Source: Paraburkholderia hiiakae (GTDB lineage Bacteria; Pseudomonadota; Gammaproteobacteria; Burkholderiales; Burkholderiaceae). Taken from it: DNA of 64,000 nucleotides. The position numbers and the translations under genes are program-made. The DNA is taken from contig NZ_CAJHCQ010000008.1 of NCBI RefSeq assembly GCF_904848665.1, positions 1 to 64,000 on the forward strand, in the 5' to 3' direction. Positions 1-8,792 of the stretch are shown piece after piece. Position 1 is the stretch's first letter, and every line of letters starts with the position of its first letter. Under the pieces are notes generated by a model. It had not been told where the DNA came from and made no database searches. It saw nothing but the letters and a program-made list of their open reading frames with translations.

Positions 1-112
1 CAACGCGCAGAACTGCGTGCACTGCAAGACGTGCGACATCAAGGACCCGACGCAGAACATCGTGTGGGTCACGCCGGAAGGTGGTGGCGGGCCGAACTAT
101 CCGAACATGTAA
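1..112 (+). CDS. Electron transfer flavoprotein-ubiquinone oxidoreductase (ETF-QO), C-terminal end only
   Basis: Only the last 36 residues are in the window (frame from base 2, stop TAA at 110-112). They carry [12 protein letters not shown] followed by [19 protein letters not shown], which is the C-terminal end of ETF-QO with three of the cysteines that hold its 4Fe-4S cluster. The family passes electrons from reduced ETF to ubiquinone at the inner membrane. Finding it just upstream of etfBA fits that role. The rest of the gene lies outside the window. Confidence 0.85.
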   Translation, partial: NAQNCVHCKTCDIKDPTQNIVWVTPEGGGGPNYPNM

Positions 113-247
113 GCACGGGGCTGCACGTTCGCGCCCCTTGTCGACTCATTCCCTCGCGCCAGCCCCACCCACCGCTACCGGGTGGGTTCAACGGCGACGA
201 TTTGCCGTATGTTCATCGTTACGGCAACAAAGGAACGGAGACAAGGA

Positions 248-1402
248 ATGGGCGTATTGAGCGGTTTTCGCGTACTGGAGTTCGAGGCAATCGGTCCGGC
301 TCCCTTCGGCACGATGCTGCTGGCTGACATGGGGGCGGACATCATCCGCGTGAATCGGCCCGTCGCTCCTGACGATCTCGGGCCAAAGCGCGAGGGCGCG
401 CAGGTGGATGTGACGGGCCGCGGCCGCCGCTCGATCACGCTCGACCTCAAGCGACCCGAAGCGGCACAGGTCGCACTGGACCTGATCGCCGAGACAGATG
501 TCCTCATCGAGGGCTTTCGCCCCGGCGCGATGGAGCGGCTGGGCCTTGGCCCCGAAGCGGCGCTCGCGCGCAACCCGAAACTCGTCTACGGCCGCATGAC
601 CGGCTGGGGGCAGAGCGGGCCGCTCGCGCAGCGCGCCGGGCACGACCTCAACTACATCGCGCTTTCCGGCGTGCTTTCCGGCATCGGGCGCGCGGGAGAG
701 GCGCCGGTGCCGCCGCTGAACCTCGTGGGCGACTATGGCGGCGGCGGCATGCTGCTCGCGCTCGGCGTGGTGGCAGCGCTGTGCAACGTGCAGCGCGGTG
801 GCACGGGGCAGGTGGTGGACGCGGCGATGGTCGAGGGCGCGGCGCAACTCGGCTCGATCGTGTGGGGGCTCATGGCGTCCGGCAACTGGCGCGAAGCGCG
901 AGAAAGCAATCTGCTCGACGGCGGCACGCCCTGGTACGACAGCTACCTCACGAAAGACGGCCACTACATGGCGGTGGGCGCGGTGGAATCGCGCTTCTAT
1001 GCGCAGTTGCTCGACAAACTCGGGCTCGCCAATGCCGACCTGCCGAAGCAGCACGACCGCAAGGGTTGGCCCGTGCTGCGTCAGCATTTCGAGGCGGCGT
1101 TCCTTACGCGTACACGCGACGAATGGTGCGCCGTGTTCGAAGGTAGCGATGCCTGCGTCGCGCCCGTGCTGGGGTTTTCCGAAGCGCCGAGGCATCCGCA
1201 CAACGTTGCGCGCGCAAGCTTTGTCGAGGCGCACGGCGTCGTGCAGCCGGCGCCCGCGCCGCGCTTCTCGGCCACGCCTTCGGCCATCGGCCGCAAGGCC
1301 CCGGCGAGAGGCGAGCACGGTCTGGCCGCGCTGTTCGACTGGGGCTTCGACGAAGGGACGGTTGCGCGCATGCGCGAGCATGGGCTCGGTTATCAGGAGT
1401 AA
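248..1402 (+). CDS. mcr: Alpha-methylacyl-CoA racemase (CaiB/BaiF family)
   Basis: 384 residues. The start chosen is ATG 248 (MGVLSGFRVLEFEAIGP), behind an AGGAACGGAG-type ribosome-binding region; an upstream in-frame start at 182 would add 22 unlikely residues. The family signature AGHDLNYIALSG is present (His132), as is NLVGDYGGGG (Asp162) and a Glu in VGAVESRFY. These match the His/Asp/Glu set of bacterial alpha-methylacyl-CoA racemase rather than plain CoA-transferases. The family epimerises 2-methyl branched acyl-CoAs so that they can enter beta-oxidation. It sits between ETF-QO and etfBA, which accept electrons from acyl-CoA dehydrogenases, so a role in branched fatty acid or isoprenoid breakdown is a reasonable inference. 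The substrate is not known. Confidence 0.85.
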   Translation: MGVLSGFRVLEFEAIGPAPFGTMLLADMGADIIRVNRPVAPDDLGPKREGAQVDVTGRGRRSITLDLKRPEAAQVALDLIAETDVLIEGFRPGAMERLGLGPEAALARNPKLVYGRMTGWGQSGPLAQRAGHDLNYIALSGVLSGIGRAGEAPVPPLNLVGDYGGGGMLLALGVVAALCNVQRGGTGQVVDAAMVEGAAQLGSIVWGLMASGNWREARESNLLDGGTPWYDSYLTKDGHYMAVGAVESRFYAQLLDKLGLANADLPKQHDRKGWPVLRQHFEAAFLTRTRDEWCAVFEGSDACVAPVLGFSEAPRHPHNVARASFVEAHGVVQPAPAPRFSATPSAIGRKAPARGEHGLAALFDWGFDEGTVARMREHGLGYQE

Positions 1403-1469
1403 GTGACGTTGTGCGGCGCGGTTGAGCGTATCAAGCAGCGGCATTGAATGTATCGATCTGGAGGAAGAC

Positions 1470-2219
1470 ATGAAGGTGTTGGTAGCAATCAAACGCGTGG
1501 TGGACGCCAACGTGAAGGTTCGCGTCAAGGCGGACGGCTCGGGCGTCGATCTCGCGAACGTCAAGATGAGCATCAATCCGTTCGACGAGATCGCCGTGGA
1601 GGAGGCCGTGCGACTGAAGGAGCAGGGCGTGGCGAGCGAAGTGGTCGCCGTGTCGTGTGGTCCCGCCGCCTGCCAGGAGACGCTGCGCACGGCCATGGCG
1701 ATCGGCGCCGACCGTGGCGTGCTAATCGAGACGGACGCCGTGCTCGAGCCGCTCGCGGTCGCCAAGCTGCTCAAGGCGCTGATCGACAAGGAAGCGCCGC
1801 AGCTCGTGATTCTCGGCAAACAGGCTATCGACGACGACTGCAACCAGACGGGCCAGATGCTGGCCGCGCTCACTGCGCGTCCGCAGGCGACGTTCGCGAG
1901 CAAGCTCGAGATTGCAGAGGGCAAAGCGTGTGTGACACGCGAGATCGACGGCGGCCTCGAGACCGTGCAACTCGCGCTGCCGGCCATCGTGACGACCGAT
2001 CTGCGCCTGAACGAGCCGCGCTACGCGACGCTCCCCAACATCATGAAGGCCAAGAAAAAGCCGCTCGACACGACCACGCCCGCGCAACTCGGCGTGGACG
2101 TCGCGCCGCGCCTCACCACGCTCAAGACCGCGGAGCCCGCGGGCCGCGCGGCCGGCGTCAAGGTGCCCGACGTCGCGACGCTGGTCGCGAAGCTGAAGAA
2201 CGAAGCGAAAGTTATCTGA
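1470..2219 (+). CDS. etfB: Electron transfer flavoprotein beta subunit
   Basis: 249 residues from ATG 1470 ([20 protein letters not shown]), which follows a GGAGGA site at 1460-1465; this is the standard ETF-beta N-terminus. The protein shows the usual [17 protein letters not shown] and [20 protein letters not shown] segments and the C-terminal IMKAKKKPL lysine-rich loop that docks to acyl-CoA dehydrogenases. With EtfA it forms the soluble FAD/AMP heterodimer that collects electrons from acyl-CoA dehydrogenases. The stop is 10 bases before etfA, so the two genes are co-transcribed. Confidence 0.96.
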   Translation: MKVLVAIKRVVDANVKVRVKADGSGVDLANVKMSINPFDEIAVEEAVRLKEQGVASEVVAVSCGPAACQETLRTAMAIGADRGVLIETDAVLEPLAVAKLLKALIDKEAPQLVILGKQAIDDDCNQTGQMLAALTARPQATFASKLEIAEGKACVTREIDGGLETVQLALPAIVTTDLRLNEPRYATLPNIMKAKKKPLDTTTPAQLGVDVAPRLTTLKTAEPAGRAAGVKVPDVATLVAKLKNEAKVI

Positions 2220-2229
2220 AGGACTGCAA

Positions 2230-3171
2230 ATGACTGCTGGTAAACCTGTTCTGGTCGTCGCCGAGCACGACCACGTCTCGATCAAGTCGGCCACCCTCAG
2301 CACCGTGACGGCCGCGCTCCAATGCGGCGATGAAGTGCACGTGATGGTGGCGGGTCACAACGCGGCAGGCGCAGCGGAGGCGGCGGCGCGCATTGCGGGC
2401 GTCGCGAAGGTGCTGCACGCCGATGACGCAGCACTCGCCGACGCGCTCGCCGAAAACGTCGCGGCGCAAGTGCTGGTCGTTGCCGCGAATTATGGGCACA
2501 TCCTCTTTGCCGCCACGAGTGTCGGCAAGAACGTCGCGCCCCGTGTGGCGGCGCTGCTGGACGTCGCGCAGATCTCCGAAATCACGCGCGTGGTGAGCGC
2601 GGACACGTTCGAGCGGCCGATCTACGCGGGCAACGCGATTCAAACCGTGCAAAGCGCCGAAGCGGTGAAGGTCGTCACGGTGCGCATGACGGGCTTCGAC
2701 GCGGCGGCGCAGGGCGGTGCGGCACAGGTCGAAGGCGTCGCAGCGGTCGCGGACAGCGGCCTGAGCGCGTTCGTCGAACGCGTCGTGACGAAGAGCGAGC
2801 GGCCCGAGCTTGCGGACGCACGCATTGTCGTGAGCGGCGGCCGGGCGCTTGGCAGCAGCGAGAAGTTCAACGCCGTGCTCACGCCGCTCGCCGACAAGCT
2901 CGGCGCTGCGCTTGGGGCGAGCCGCGCGGCTGTGGACGCAGGCTTCGCGCCGAACGACTGGCAAGTGGGGCAGACCGGCAAGATCGTCGCGCCCCAGGTG
3001 TACTTCGCATGCGGCATTTCCGGCGCGATCCAGCATCTCGCGGGCATGAAGGACTCGAAGGTGATCGTGGCGATCAATAAGGATGCCGAAGCACCGATCT
3101 TCAGCGTGGCCGATTTCGGCCTCGAAGCGGACCTGTTCGAGGCAGTGCCCGAACTGGTCGCGGCGCTCTAG
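2230..3171 (+). CDS. etfA: Electron transfer flavoprotein alpha subunit
   Basis: 313 residues, usual for the family. The C-terminal FAD-binding domain is clear: SGGRALGS, then [20 protein letters not shown], then [19 protein letters not shown]. EtfA holds the FAD of the EtfAB heterodimer and hands electrons to ETF-QO, whose gene end lies at the left edge of the window. The gene follows etfB with a 10-base gap and is the last gene before the hairpin terminator at 3259-3292. Confidence 0.96.
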   Translation: MTAGKPVLVVAEHDHVSIKSATLSTVTAALQCGDEVHVMVAGHNAAGAAEAAARIAGVAKVLHADDAALADALAENVAAQVLVVAANYGHILFAATSVGKNVAPRVAALLDVAQISEITRVVSADTFERPIYAGNAIQTVQSAEAVKVVTVRMTGFDAAAQGGAAQVEGVAAVADSGLSAFVERVVTKSERPELADARIVVSGGRALGSSEKFNAVLTPLADKLGAALGASRAAVDAGFAPNDWQVGQTGKIVAPQVYFACGISGAIQHLAGMKDSKVIVAINKDAEAPIFSVADFGLEADLFEAVPELVAAL

Positions 3172-3183
3172 GCGACGCAGCGC

Positions 3184-3205
3184 GGCCAGTGCCAGCGCAC
3201 TGGCC
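3184..3205 (+). other. Perfect hairpin after etfA
   Basis: GGCCAGTGC and GCACTGGCC form a perfect 9-bp stem with a 4-base loop, starting 12 bases after the etfA stop. No immediate T run follows (a TTTT lies 8-12 bases later). It probably protects the mRNA 3' end or assists the terminator just downstream. Confidence 0.55.
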
Positions 3206-3258
3206 GACCGAACGTTTTCTGGGTTTTCCAGTGCATGCCGTCGATGCGGCTTGTGGCA

Positions 3259-3292
3259 GGCAGGGCATGGTGCGCCTTCCCTGCCATTTTTT
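3259..3292 (+). terminator. Rho-independent terminator of the etfBA transcript
   Basis: GGCAGGG pairs with CCCTGCC (7 bp, 13-base loop), followed directly by A and six T. It lies between etfA and the end of the convergent metallo-beta-lactamase gene at 3305. Confidence 0.75.
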
Positions 3293-3304
3293 ACGTCCGC
3301 GATT

Positions 3305-4384
3305 TTACGATCGCGAATACCAGTACATGCCGTCGTCGCGCAGTTCGCGTTTCACTTCGCCGCGATACGTCAAGTAGTTCAGGCACGCAAGGCTCTCGCC
3401 GGTCGCGAGGCTCATCTGCCCCAGATCGTCCTCGCCAATGCGCCGCGCGAACAGCGCACCGAACACATCCACGGCGCGACGCGGTTCGGCGAGCGTTGCG
3501 CGCAGACGCGCGAGGCTTTTGTCCTGCCCCTGGCGCAAACGCTCGATGCGCGCGTGCAGCCCGTAAAAGCAGTCGTTATGCGAGGGCAGCACGAGCACAT
3601 CGTCGGGCACTTCGCGTTGCAGTTTGTCGAACGAGGCGTACCACTGGGCCATTGGGTCCGCTTCGGGCTCGATCGGATAGACCGAAACGTTCGAGGAAAT
3701 GCGTGGGAGCACCTGGTCGCCGGAAATAAAGAGCTTCAACGCCGGGCAGTAGAAACAGGCGTGTTCCGGCGAATGCCCCATGCCGACGATCACGCGCCAG
3801 TCGTGCGCGCCGATGCGCACGACCTCGCCGTCCTGCAGGCGCCGGAAGCTTTCGGGCAGCGCGTGGATATGCTGTCCGAAGCGGCCAAAGCGGGCGCGGT
3901 AGACATCGATCGCCGACTCGCCCCAGCCCGCGCGGCGATAGAATTCGAGCGCGTCGGCGGGCGCTTCGCGGCCCGTGTCGGCAGCGGCCACGCGGCAGTT
4001 GAAGTACTCGGTGCGCGTCATCCAGAGCCGGCAGTCGAACGCGCGCGTGAGCCAGCCGGCCATGCCCACATGATCCGGGTGCATATGCGTGACCAGCACG
4101 CGCGTCACGCGGGACGCCGCTCGCGGCTCGCCGCCTTGCGCAAGGATCGTGCGCCACACAGCTGTGGCGGCGTCCGTGCGAGCGCCTGTATCGATCACGG
4201 CGCAACCTTCGCTCTCGTCGATCAGCCACACGTTGATGTGGTCGAGCGCCCACGGCAGCGGCATGCGCAGCCAGCGCACGCCCGGTGCGATCTCGATGGT
4301 CGAACCAGGCGCAGGCGGCTCTGCGTAGGGGTAGCGCAGCGCTGATCGCGTGCTGTTGGAGATGTCTTCGGTGCGTTCAGTCAT
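3305..4384 (-). CDS. MBL-fold metallohydrolase
   Basis: 359 residues from ATG 4384 (MTERTEDISN); the open frame continues upstream to 4498 but that part has no family-like sequence. The zinc-binding THMHPDH motif (His100, His102, Asp104, His105) is intact. The later GMGHSPEHACFY histidine, the SGDQVLP aspartate and a final His in VLPSHNDCFYG supply the remaining ligands. This is a complete dinuclear metallo-beta-lactamase-fold hydrolase of the glyoxalase II/LACTB2-like type, with a helical C-terminal part. It is cytoplasmic (no signal peptide). Convergent with etfA and alone in its transcript. The substrate cannot be read from sequence; thioesters and lactones are typical. Confidence 0.85.
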   Translation of the reverse strand: MTERTEDISNSTRSALRYPYAEPPAPGSTIEIAPGVRWLRMPLPWALDHINVWLIDESEGCAVIDTGARTDAATAVWRTILAQGGEPRAASRVTRVLVTHMHPDHVGMAGWLTRAFDCRLWMTRTEYFNCRVAAADTGREAPADALEFYRRAGWGESAIDVYRARFGRFGQHIHALPESFRRLQDGEVVRIGAHDWRVIVGMGHSPEHACFYCPALKLFISGDQVLPRISSNVSVYPIEPEADPMAQWYASFDKLQREVPDDVLVLPSHNDCFYGLHARIERLRQGQDKSLARLRATLAEPRRAVDVFGALFARRIGEDDLGQMSLATGESLACLNYLTYRGEVKRELRDDGMYWYSRS

Positions 4385-4714
4385 GCGTCGTGGCACATAG
4401 GGAAATGGGGCGCGCAAACTTTCGCGCATCGCGCGCAGGATAGCGCGAACGCGGCGTGGCCGCACACCTTCGTTTGGGGGGCAGAATGCATGACGCACGA
4501 CCCTGCGGCACGATTCTGCGCTGCGCGCACCTGCTTACTTTTGTTTCCGCTTGTTGCTTCTCGTTGCCGCCTGTTTCGTTTTGTTGCCGGATGACGACGC
4601 CGAATGGCGTAGGATCGCCCCTCAACGTCGATATTTATTGCGCCGCAACAAAATGATGCCTACACTGACCTGGTCTGCCGACTGCCTCGACGCTTTCGCA
4701 AAGGAGGGCGTGAC

Positions 4715-4939
4715 ATGACGACTCGATCAAACACATTGCATGCATCTCTGAAGCTGCACGTCTTCGAACAGGAAGGGGGGTGGCATTGGGGCATCACCAT
4801 TCCTCGCAGCGCGGGTAGCGGCTTCAAGCTCATCGCGTACAGCGAAACAACTTTCAACGGCGAGAGCGAAGCGCTGCGCGATGGCAGCCGTGCGCTCGAA
4901 AATCTTCCGGAAGATGCGGCGCTCGCGTTCGCATCCTGA
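4715..4939 (+). CDS. Small conserved hypothetical protein (74 aa)
   Basis: Begins MTTRSNTLHASLKLHVFEQE at ATG 4715 with a strong AAAGGAGGG site 6 bases upstream, which is the best reason to believe it. The product is short, soluble and without a signal or membrane segment. It contains a HVFEQEGGWHWGITIPR beta-strand-like stretch and an acidic C-terminus. It looks like the many small conserved Burkholderiaceae proteins of unknown role. The function is not recognised. Confidence 0.6.
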   Translation: MTTRSNTLHASLKLHVFEQEGGWHWGITIPRSAGSGFKLIAYSETTFNGESEALRDGSRALENLPEDAALAFAS

Positions 4940-5053
4940 AACGGCGCGTCGGCGATAAGCGCGTTCACGAAGTCTCTTTGCGGCACATGCAGTCAATGAA
5001 CTTCCGCGTGGCGCCGCCCGGCGTTTGATGCTCCTCGCGTTCCTGTTTCAGCA

Positions 5054-5350
5054 TCAGCGCGGCGGCGTCACGCCCGCGGGCTTGAGCAACACCTTCACGA
5101 AATCCAGCGCGTCGTCTTCGACCGGGTAAGTTATCCCGTTTCGTCACGGAAATTCTTCGCCGCGAGGTGATCCTTCTGCGCAAGCGGATGATCGTTCGCG
5201 ACGAGCGCGATCATCTGGAAACTAAACAGCGGATGAAAGTCGATTGCCGCCCGGCGTACACCCGAGGGGCGCTGATTTGCGCACGAAGAGCGCGCGACAC
5301 GCTGCCGCTCTCGCGCAAGGCGATGAAACCCGAGCCGACGTGATCGCCGG
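5054..5350 (-). pseudogene. Remnant of a MetR-like LysR-type regulator
   Basis: Read on the minus strand, about 5265-5150 translates to HPLFSFQMIALVANDHPLAQ followed by KDHLAAKNFRDET. After a one-base frame shift at about 5133-5136 it continues as ITYPVEDDALDFVKVLLKPA and GVTPPR, then a stop at 5054-5056. This matches the effector-domain region of MetR (LFRYEMV..HPLA..LATETLLTYPV..FLQPAGV). Just upstream (about 5270-5330) the frame gives FIALRESGSVSRALRA, which resembles the start of a LysR helix-turn-helix. If so, more than 100 residues between the two domains have been deleted. The gene is clearly dead: the N-terminus is missing, there is an internal deletion, a frameshift and an early stop. 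The effector part is convincing and the HTH part is tentative. Confidence 0.7.
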
Positions 5351-5541
5351 TTGTCGCGCGTTTCTGGAGCAGCGAGTTTTTATATAAATCAGACACATTG
5401 TGATAAGAATAGTTATCTTATCAAAAGGGTTTGTCGGCGCGCATGGAGCGTGTCGCGCGGCCTTGGTGTAAAGCGTCAGGCTTGCACGTCGCGGCCTTCG
5501 CGCGACGTGCGTCAGATAGCGTCTATCACACGCTTCGTTCG

Positions 5542-5838
5542 TCACCCAACCTTATTGGCCTGCTCCTTCGCAAGCAGGCGTTGAGCCTGTCGATCTCCGC
5601 GGTTGGCTTCTTGCGCGGTCTGCACCGATGTTTCGGTGGCTTCGGCCAACGCGGTGCGTGCGGCGTTGCTGATCGTGACCGCATACGAAGCTGACGACGT
5701 CGAACCCTGTGTCGTCGTATTGGACTGTGGCTGCGTCTTGCTGGCCGGTTGCCCGGCAGCGGCCGCCTGCTGGTTCTGCGCGCCGGTATTCGCTACTGTC
5801 GCAGCGGCGGGTTGGCTAGAAACTACCTGGATTGTCAT
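5542..5838 (-). CDS. Small Ala/Gln/Thr-rich hypothetical protein (98 aa)
   Basis: The start chosen is ATG 5838 (MTIQVVSSQPAAATVANTGA) with GGAGCCC just upstream; the frame stays open to 5883 but that part is oligo-A derived. The first two thirds is low-complexity (Ala, Gln, Thr, Ser, Asn); the end is charged (EANRGDRQAQRLLAKEQANK) and probably helical. There is no signal peptide and no membrane segment. The function is not recognised. It stands alone in AT-richer DNA between the LysR remnant and the methyltransferase module. Confidence 0.5.
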   Translation of the reverse strand: MTIQVVSSQPAAATVANTGAQNQQAAAAGQPASKTQPQSNTTTQGSTSSASYAVTISNAARTALAEATETSVQTAQEANRGDRQAQRLLAKEQANKVG

Positions 5839-5942
5839 CAGAAGGGCTCCAAAAAAAATGAAAAAAAACCGTGAACAGCGCACGGTTTATCGGAGCACCT
5901 TCCAAATACTTAAGAAGTATTTATTTTCTGAAAGCGAATCAA

Positions 5943-5960
5943 CTTAAGGATTGCATAAGC
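5943..5960. repeat. 18-bp direct repeat, copy 1
   Basis: CTTAAGGATTGCATAAGC, identical to 7182-7199. The two copies bracket the frameshifted methyltransferase. Within the repeat CTTA...TAAG form a short dyad of the T-N11-A type, so it could also be a regulator site. Confidence 0.8.
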
Positions 5961-6244
5961 TACGGTTCGATTCGCATTAACGCCGTTCATAATGTCTCGG
6001 CGATTTTCCTTCCAAATCTGCTCGGGCCGGGACTCCTTATACTCACGCGCCTTGGCGCGTCTACCCATCGAAGTCATTGACGGTATCTGGAATGAAAGCG
6101 ACTTTTATTCAGCTTGAATGCGAATAAAACTTTGTCCTCGCGAAAATAAGGATTCCACGTCGAGAATACATCTTCGATAAGGAGTTCATCAGAATGTGAA
6201 GCTACCATCCCGCAGATCTTTCAAGTTTCCCCTGGAAATCTATC
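5961..6244. other. AT-richer non-coding stretch before the methyltransferase
   Basis: No convincing ORF. It holds a perfect 8-bp inverted repeat TTTTATTC (6103-6110) / GAATAAAA (6122-6129) and base composition visibly lower in GC than the rest of the window. This is consistent with foreign origin or a regulatory region. A clear promoter cannot be assigned. Confidence 0.45.
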
Positions 6245-7161
6245 TTGCTGCCGCTCACGAACAACGTCACTCACGATAACTGGTCCACATGGATCCTCCG
6301 GCAGCGTCATGGCGACGATCGCGCCCATGAGCACGACGTCCGTGCTGAGATCACGAGATACGCAGACCGTGTACTGGATTACGTTCGTCTTCGTCCTGGC
6401 ATGACATTGGCCGACATCGGCACGGGTGATGGTCTTGTCGGGTTTCGCGCGATCGAACGGGCCGGCGCTTCGATCCGGGTGCTCATGAGCGATATTTCGA
6501 CTCCGTTGCTGCGGCACACGGAAGAGACCGCCCGAAGTCTGGAGGTGAGCGGGCAGTGCACATTCATACGCGGCAGCGCCGAGAATCTGGAAGCCATTGC
6601 CAATGAACTGTCGATGCCGCCACGATGCGCGCGGTTCTGGCGTATGTGGAAGACAAGCCCGCTGCAATGCGAGAGATCTACCGCATACTCAAACCGGGCG
6701 GTCGCTTCGCCATCGCGGAGCCGATTCTGCGTGACGAAGCGCTTGAGGTTTGCATGCTAAAGCAATTGGTCGATAGCCGTGCATTCAATACGGAAGATCC
6801 GTTCTTTCCCCTGCTGCTCCGATGCCGGGCGGCGCAGTTCCCCGACACGGAGGAGAAAGCGCGCGCGTTGCCGATTACGAATTATGGCGAGCGCGACCTT
6901 GTCCGCTTCGCGATCGACGCGGGGTTCACAGACATTCATCTGGAATTGCACATCGAAGTGCGAACGGAAGACAGCCTCCCTTGGGAAACGTTTGTCCGTA
7001 CCTCGCCTCACCCGTTGGCGCCGAGCCTGGAAGAGGTCTTCGAGAAGGAATTTACCCACGACGAGCGCATGTACCTGGAAGTGCGAATGCGCGCGATTTT
7101 CGAAAGCGGAGCGCAACTCGGCGCCGAGCGCATTGCGTACCTGACGGCGAAAAAGCCGTAG
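6245..7161 (+). pseudogene. SAM-dependent methyltransferase, frameshifted
   Basis: Two overlapping frames together make one class I methyltransferase of about 305 residues. Frame 1 (from TTG 6245) carries HDNWSTWILRQRHGDD, the SAM motif LADIGTGDGLVGFRA and VLMSDISTPLL, and runs to SAENLEAIANEL. Frame 2 resumes with VDAATMRAVLAYVEDKPAAM and then REIYRILKPGGRF, and runs to the stop at 7161. The switch is at 6608-6612 (GAACTGTCGAT): one missing base restores ELVDAATMRAVLAYV. No slippery heptamer is present, so mutation (or a sequencing error) is more likely than programmed shifting. The start is weak (TTG, no clear ribosome site). The gene is flanked by the 18-bp direct repeats and lies in AT-richer DNA. 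The substrate is unknown. Confidence 0.75.
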
Positions 7162-7181
7162 GTATCAGACGCGAAGGCCTG

Positions 7182-7199
7182 CTTAAGGATTGCATAAGC
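7182..7199. repeat. 18-bp direct repeat, copy 2
   Basis: Exact second copy of CTTAAGGATTGCATAAGC, 21 bases after the methyltransferase stop and about 115 bases before the efflux operon start. The preceding G extends the dyad to GCTTA...TAAGC in this copy. Confidence 0.8.
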
Positions 7200-7314
7200 G
7201 TATACCCTGCAGAATGCGCCGCATGCCTGCCGCTACGCCACGAACGTGTGGCGTTTGCGTTCAGGTCTATGCTCGCGCATTCATGCTGCGCGGGATTGGC
7301 TCAAGGAGTGTATT

Positions 7315-8787
7315 TTGTCCAGCCCGCAGTCTCGCGCGACGTTGCCGCGCGTCTTTCGTCTCTCCATTCCTGCTAGCGCCCGTGCCACGCTCGTTGCCTT
7401 TACATCGGGCACCGCATTGCTTGCCGGATGCGCAAGCTACATGGCGCAGCCCTTGGTTACGGGGCCTTCGCTGATTACGCAGGATTCGCTCGTGCGGGTT
7501 CAGATCGATCCCGCGAAAATGCCGCTGCCTGAGCTTGCAGCTCATCGCTTCGATCCGTCGGACGGCTTCGACATCGAAGACGTCGCGATGCTGGCCGTTG
7601 CCAATAATCCCGACCTGAAACTTGCGCGTGACGATCTCGGCATTGCGCAAGCACAGGCATTTTCAGCAGGACTCCTGCCGGATCCACAGGTGAGCGTATC
7701 CAGCGACTATCCCGGCGCTGTGGGGCTCGCGCGCGCATTCAGCTATGGCTTGAGCATGGACGTGATGGCGATTGTCACGCGTGGCGCGAACACGAAGTCC
7801 GCCAACGCCACGGTTCGCAAGACCGACCTCGGTCTGCTCTGGCAGGAATGGCAGGTCGTGGCACAGGCGAAGCAACTGTACGTGAGAGCGCGCTTTCAGG
7901 ACGAGGTGCTGCCGCTGCTCGGGCAGCAGAGGGCATTAGCCCGCACGCGTTACGAACGCATCGCGCGCGCGGCGAGCGAGCACAACGTAACGGCCGACAG
8001 CGTCACGGCGTCGCTCACCGCATACGAAGACGCTCGCAAGCAAAACAGCGATATGCAGCGCGCGCGCGAGCAGACGCGCCACGACCTCAACGCGCTGCTC
8101 GGCCTCGCGCCCGAGACGACGCTTGCGCTTACAGGCGACACAGCAGTCACGCCGATACCCGATGGCCCACTCGATGCAGCCGTTGCGATGCTGGCGCAGC
8201 GCCGTCCCGATCTGATCGCGCTCCGGGCAGGCTACGAAGCACAGGAGCAGAGGTACCGCGCCGCGATCCTCAGCCAGTTTCCGAGCCTCTCGGTGGGCTT
8301 TACGCGGCAGCGCGACACTTCGGAGATCTACACAAGTGGCTTCGCAATCAATCTCACATTGCCGGTCTTCAACCGCAATCGCGGCAATATCGCCATCGAG
8401 CAAGCAACACGACAGCGTCTAGCGGACGAATACCAGACGCGCCTGAACGCGGCTTACGCGGATATCGCCCACCTGCGTGCAGACAGCGCGATCGCCGCGC
8501 ATCAGCTCGATCAGGACGACGCTGCGCTGCCGGGGTTTGAGCGTGCTGCCGCGCAGGCGCGCGACGCCTACGCGGCGCACAACATCGTGCTTGGGCAGTA
8601 TGTCGACGCGCAAGGCGCAGCGCTCGCGCGTCGCATCGATGCCGCCACCGCGCGCGAAGCGCTAGCGGAGCAACGCATTGGTCTCCAGGCGCTGCTCGGC
8701 AGCGCGATTCCCGATCCTTATCAGATTCCGCCCGCGCGAGGCGCCACTTCTGAGAGCGCGTCCCCCACCAACATCGTTGCACGTTGA
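7315..8787 (+). CDS. Outer membrane factor (TolC/NodT-type) lipoprotein of an RND efflux system
   Basis: 490 residues from TTG 7315 (MSSPQSRATLPRVFRL), with AAGGAG at 7303-7308. A signal sequence ends at a lipobox, TALLAGC, so the mature protein is lipid-anchored. Two repeats of the OMF family follow, with conserved NPDLKLARDDLGIAQAQ and FPSLSVGFTRQRDTSEIYTS regions and long Ala/Arg/Gln-rich helices that build the periplasmic tunnel. The protein forms the outer-membrane channel of the tripartite pump encoded by the next two genes. The MFP gene starts 5 bases after its stop. Length and lipobox fit CusC/OprM-type factors. Confidence 0.9.
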   Translation: MSSPQSRATLPRVFRLSIPASARATLVAFTSGTALLAGCASYMAQPLVTGPSLITQDSLVRVQIDPAKMPLPELAAHRFDPSDGFDIEDVAMLAVANNPDLKLARDDLGIAQAQAFSAGLLPDPQVSVSSDYPGAVGLARAFSYGLSMDVMAIVTRGANTKSANATVRKTDLGLLWQEWQVVAQAKQLYVRARFQDEVLPLLGQQRALARTRYERIARAASEHNVTADSVTASLTAYEDARKQNSDMQRAREQTRHDLNALLGLAPETTLALTGDTAVTPIPDGPLDAAVAMLAQRRPDLIALRAGYEAQEQRYRAAILSQFPSLSVGFTRQRDTSEIYTSGFAINLTLPVFNRNRGNIAIEQATRQRLADEYQTRLNAAYADIAHLRADSAIAAHQLDQDDAALPGFERAAAQARDAYAAHNIVLGQYVDAQGAALARRIDAATAREALAEQRIGLQALLGSAIPDPYQIPPARGATSESASPTNIVAR

Positions 8788-8792
8788 TTTCC

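Noticed and set aside
188-1987. Open frame of 599 codons on the minus strand
   Set aside because: Antisense to the racemase and etfB, with low-complexity Ala/Arg/Ser content and no ribosome site.
6600-6630. Programmed frameshift in the methyltransferase
   Set aside because: No slippery heptamer and no downstream pseudoknot-like structure is evident; a simple one-base loss explains it.
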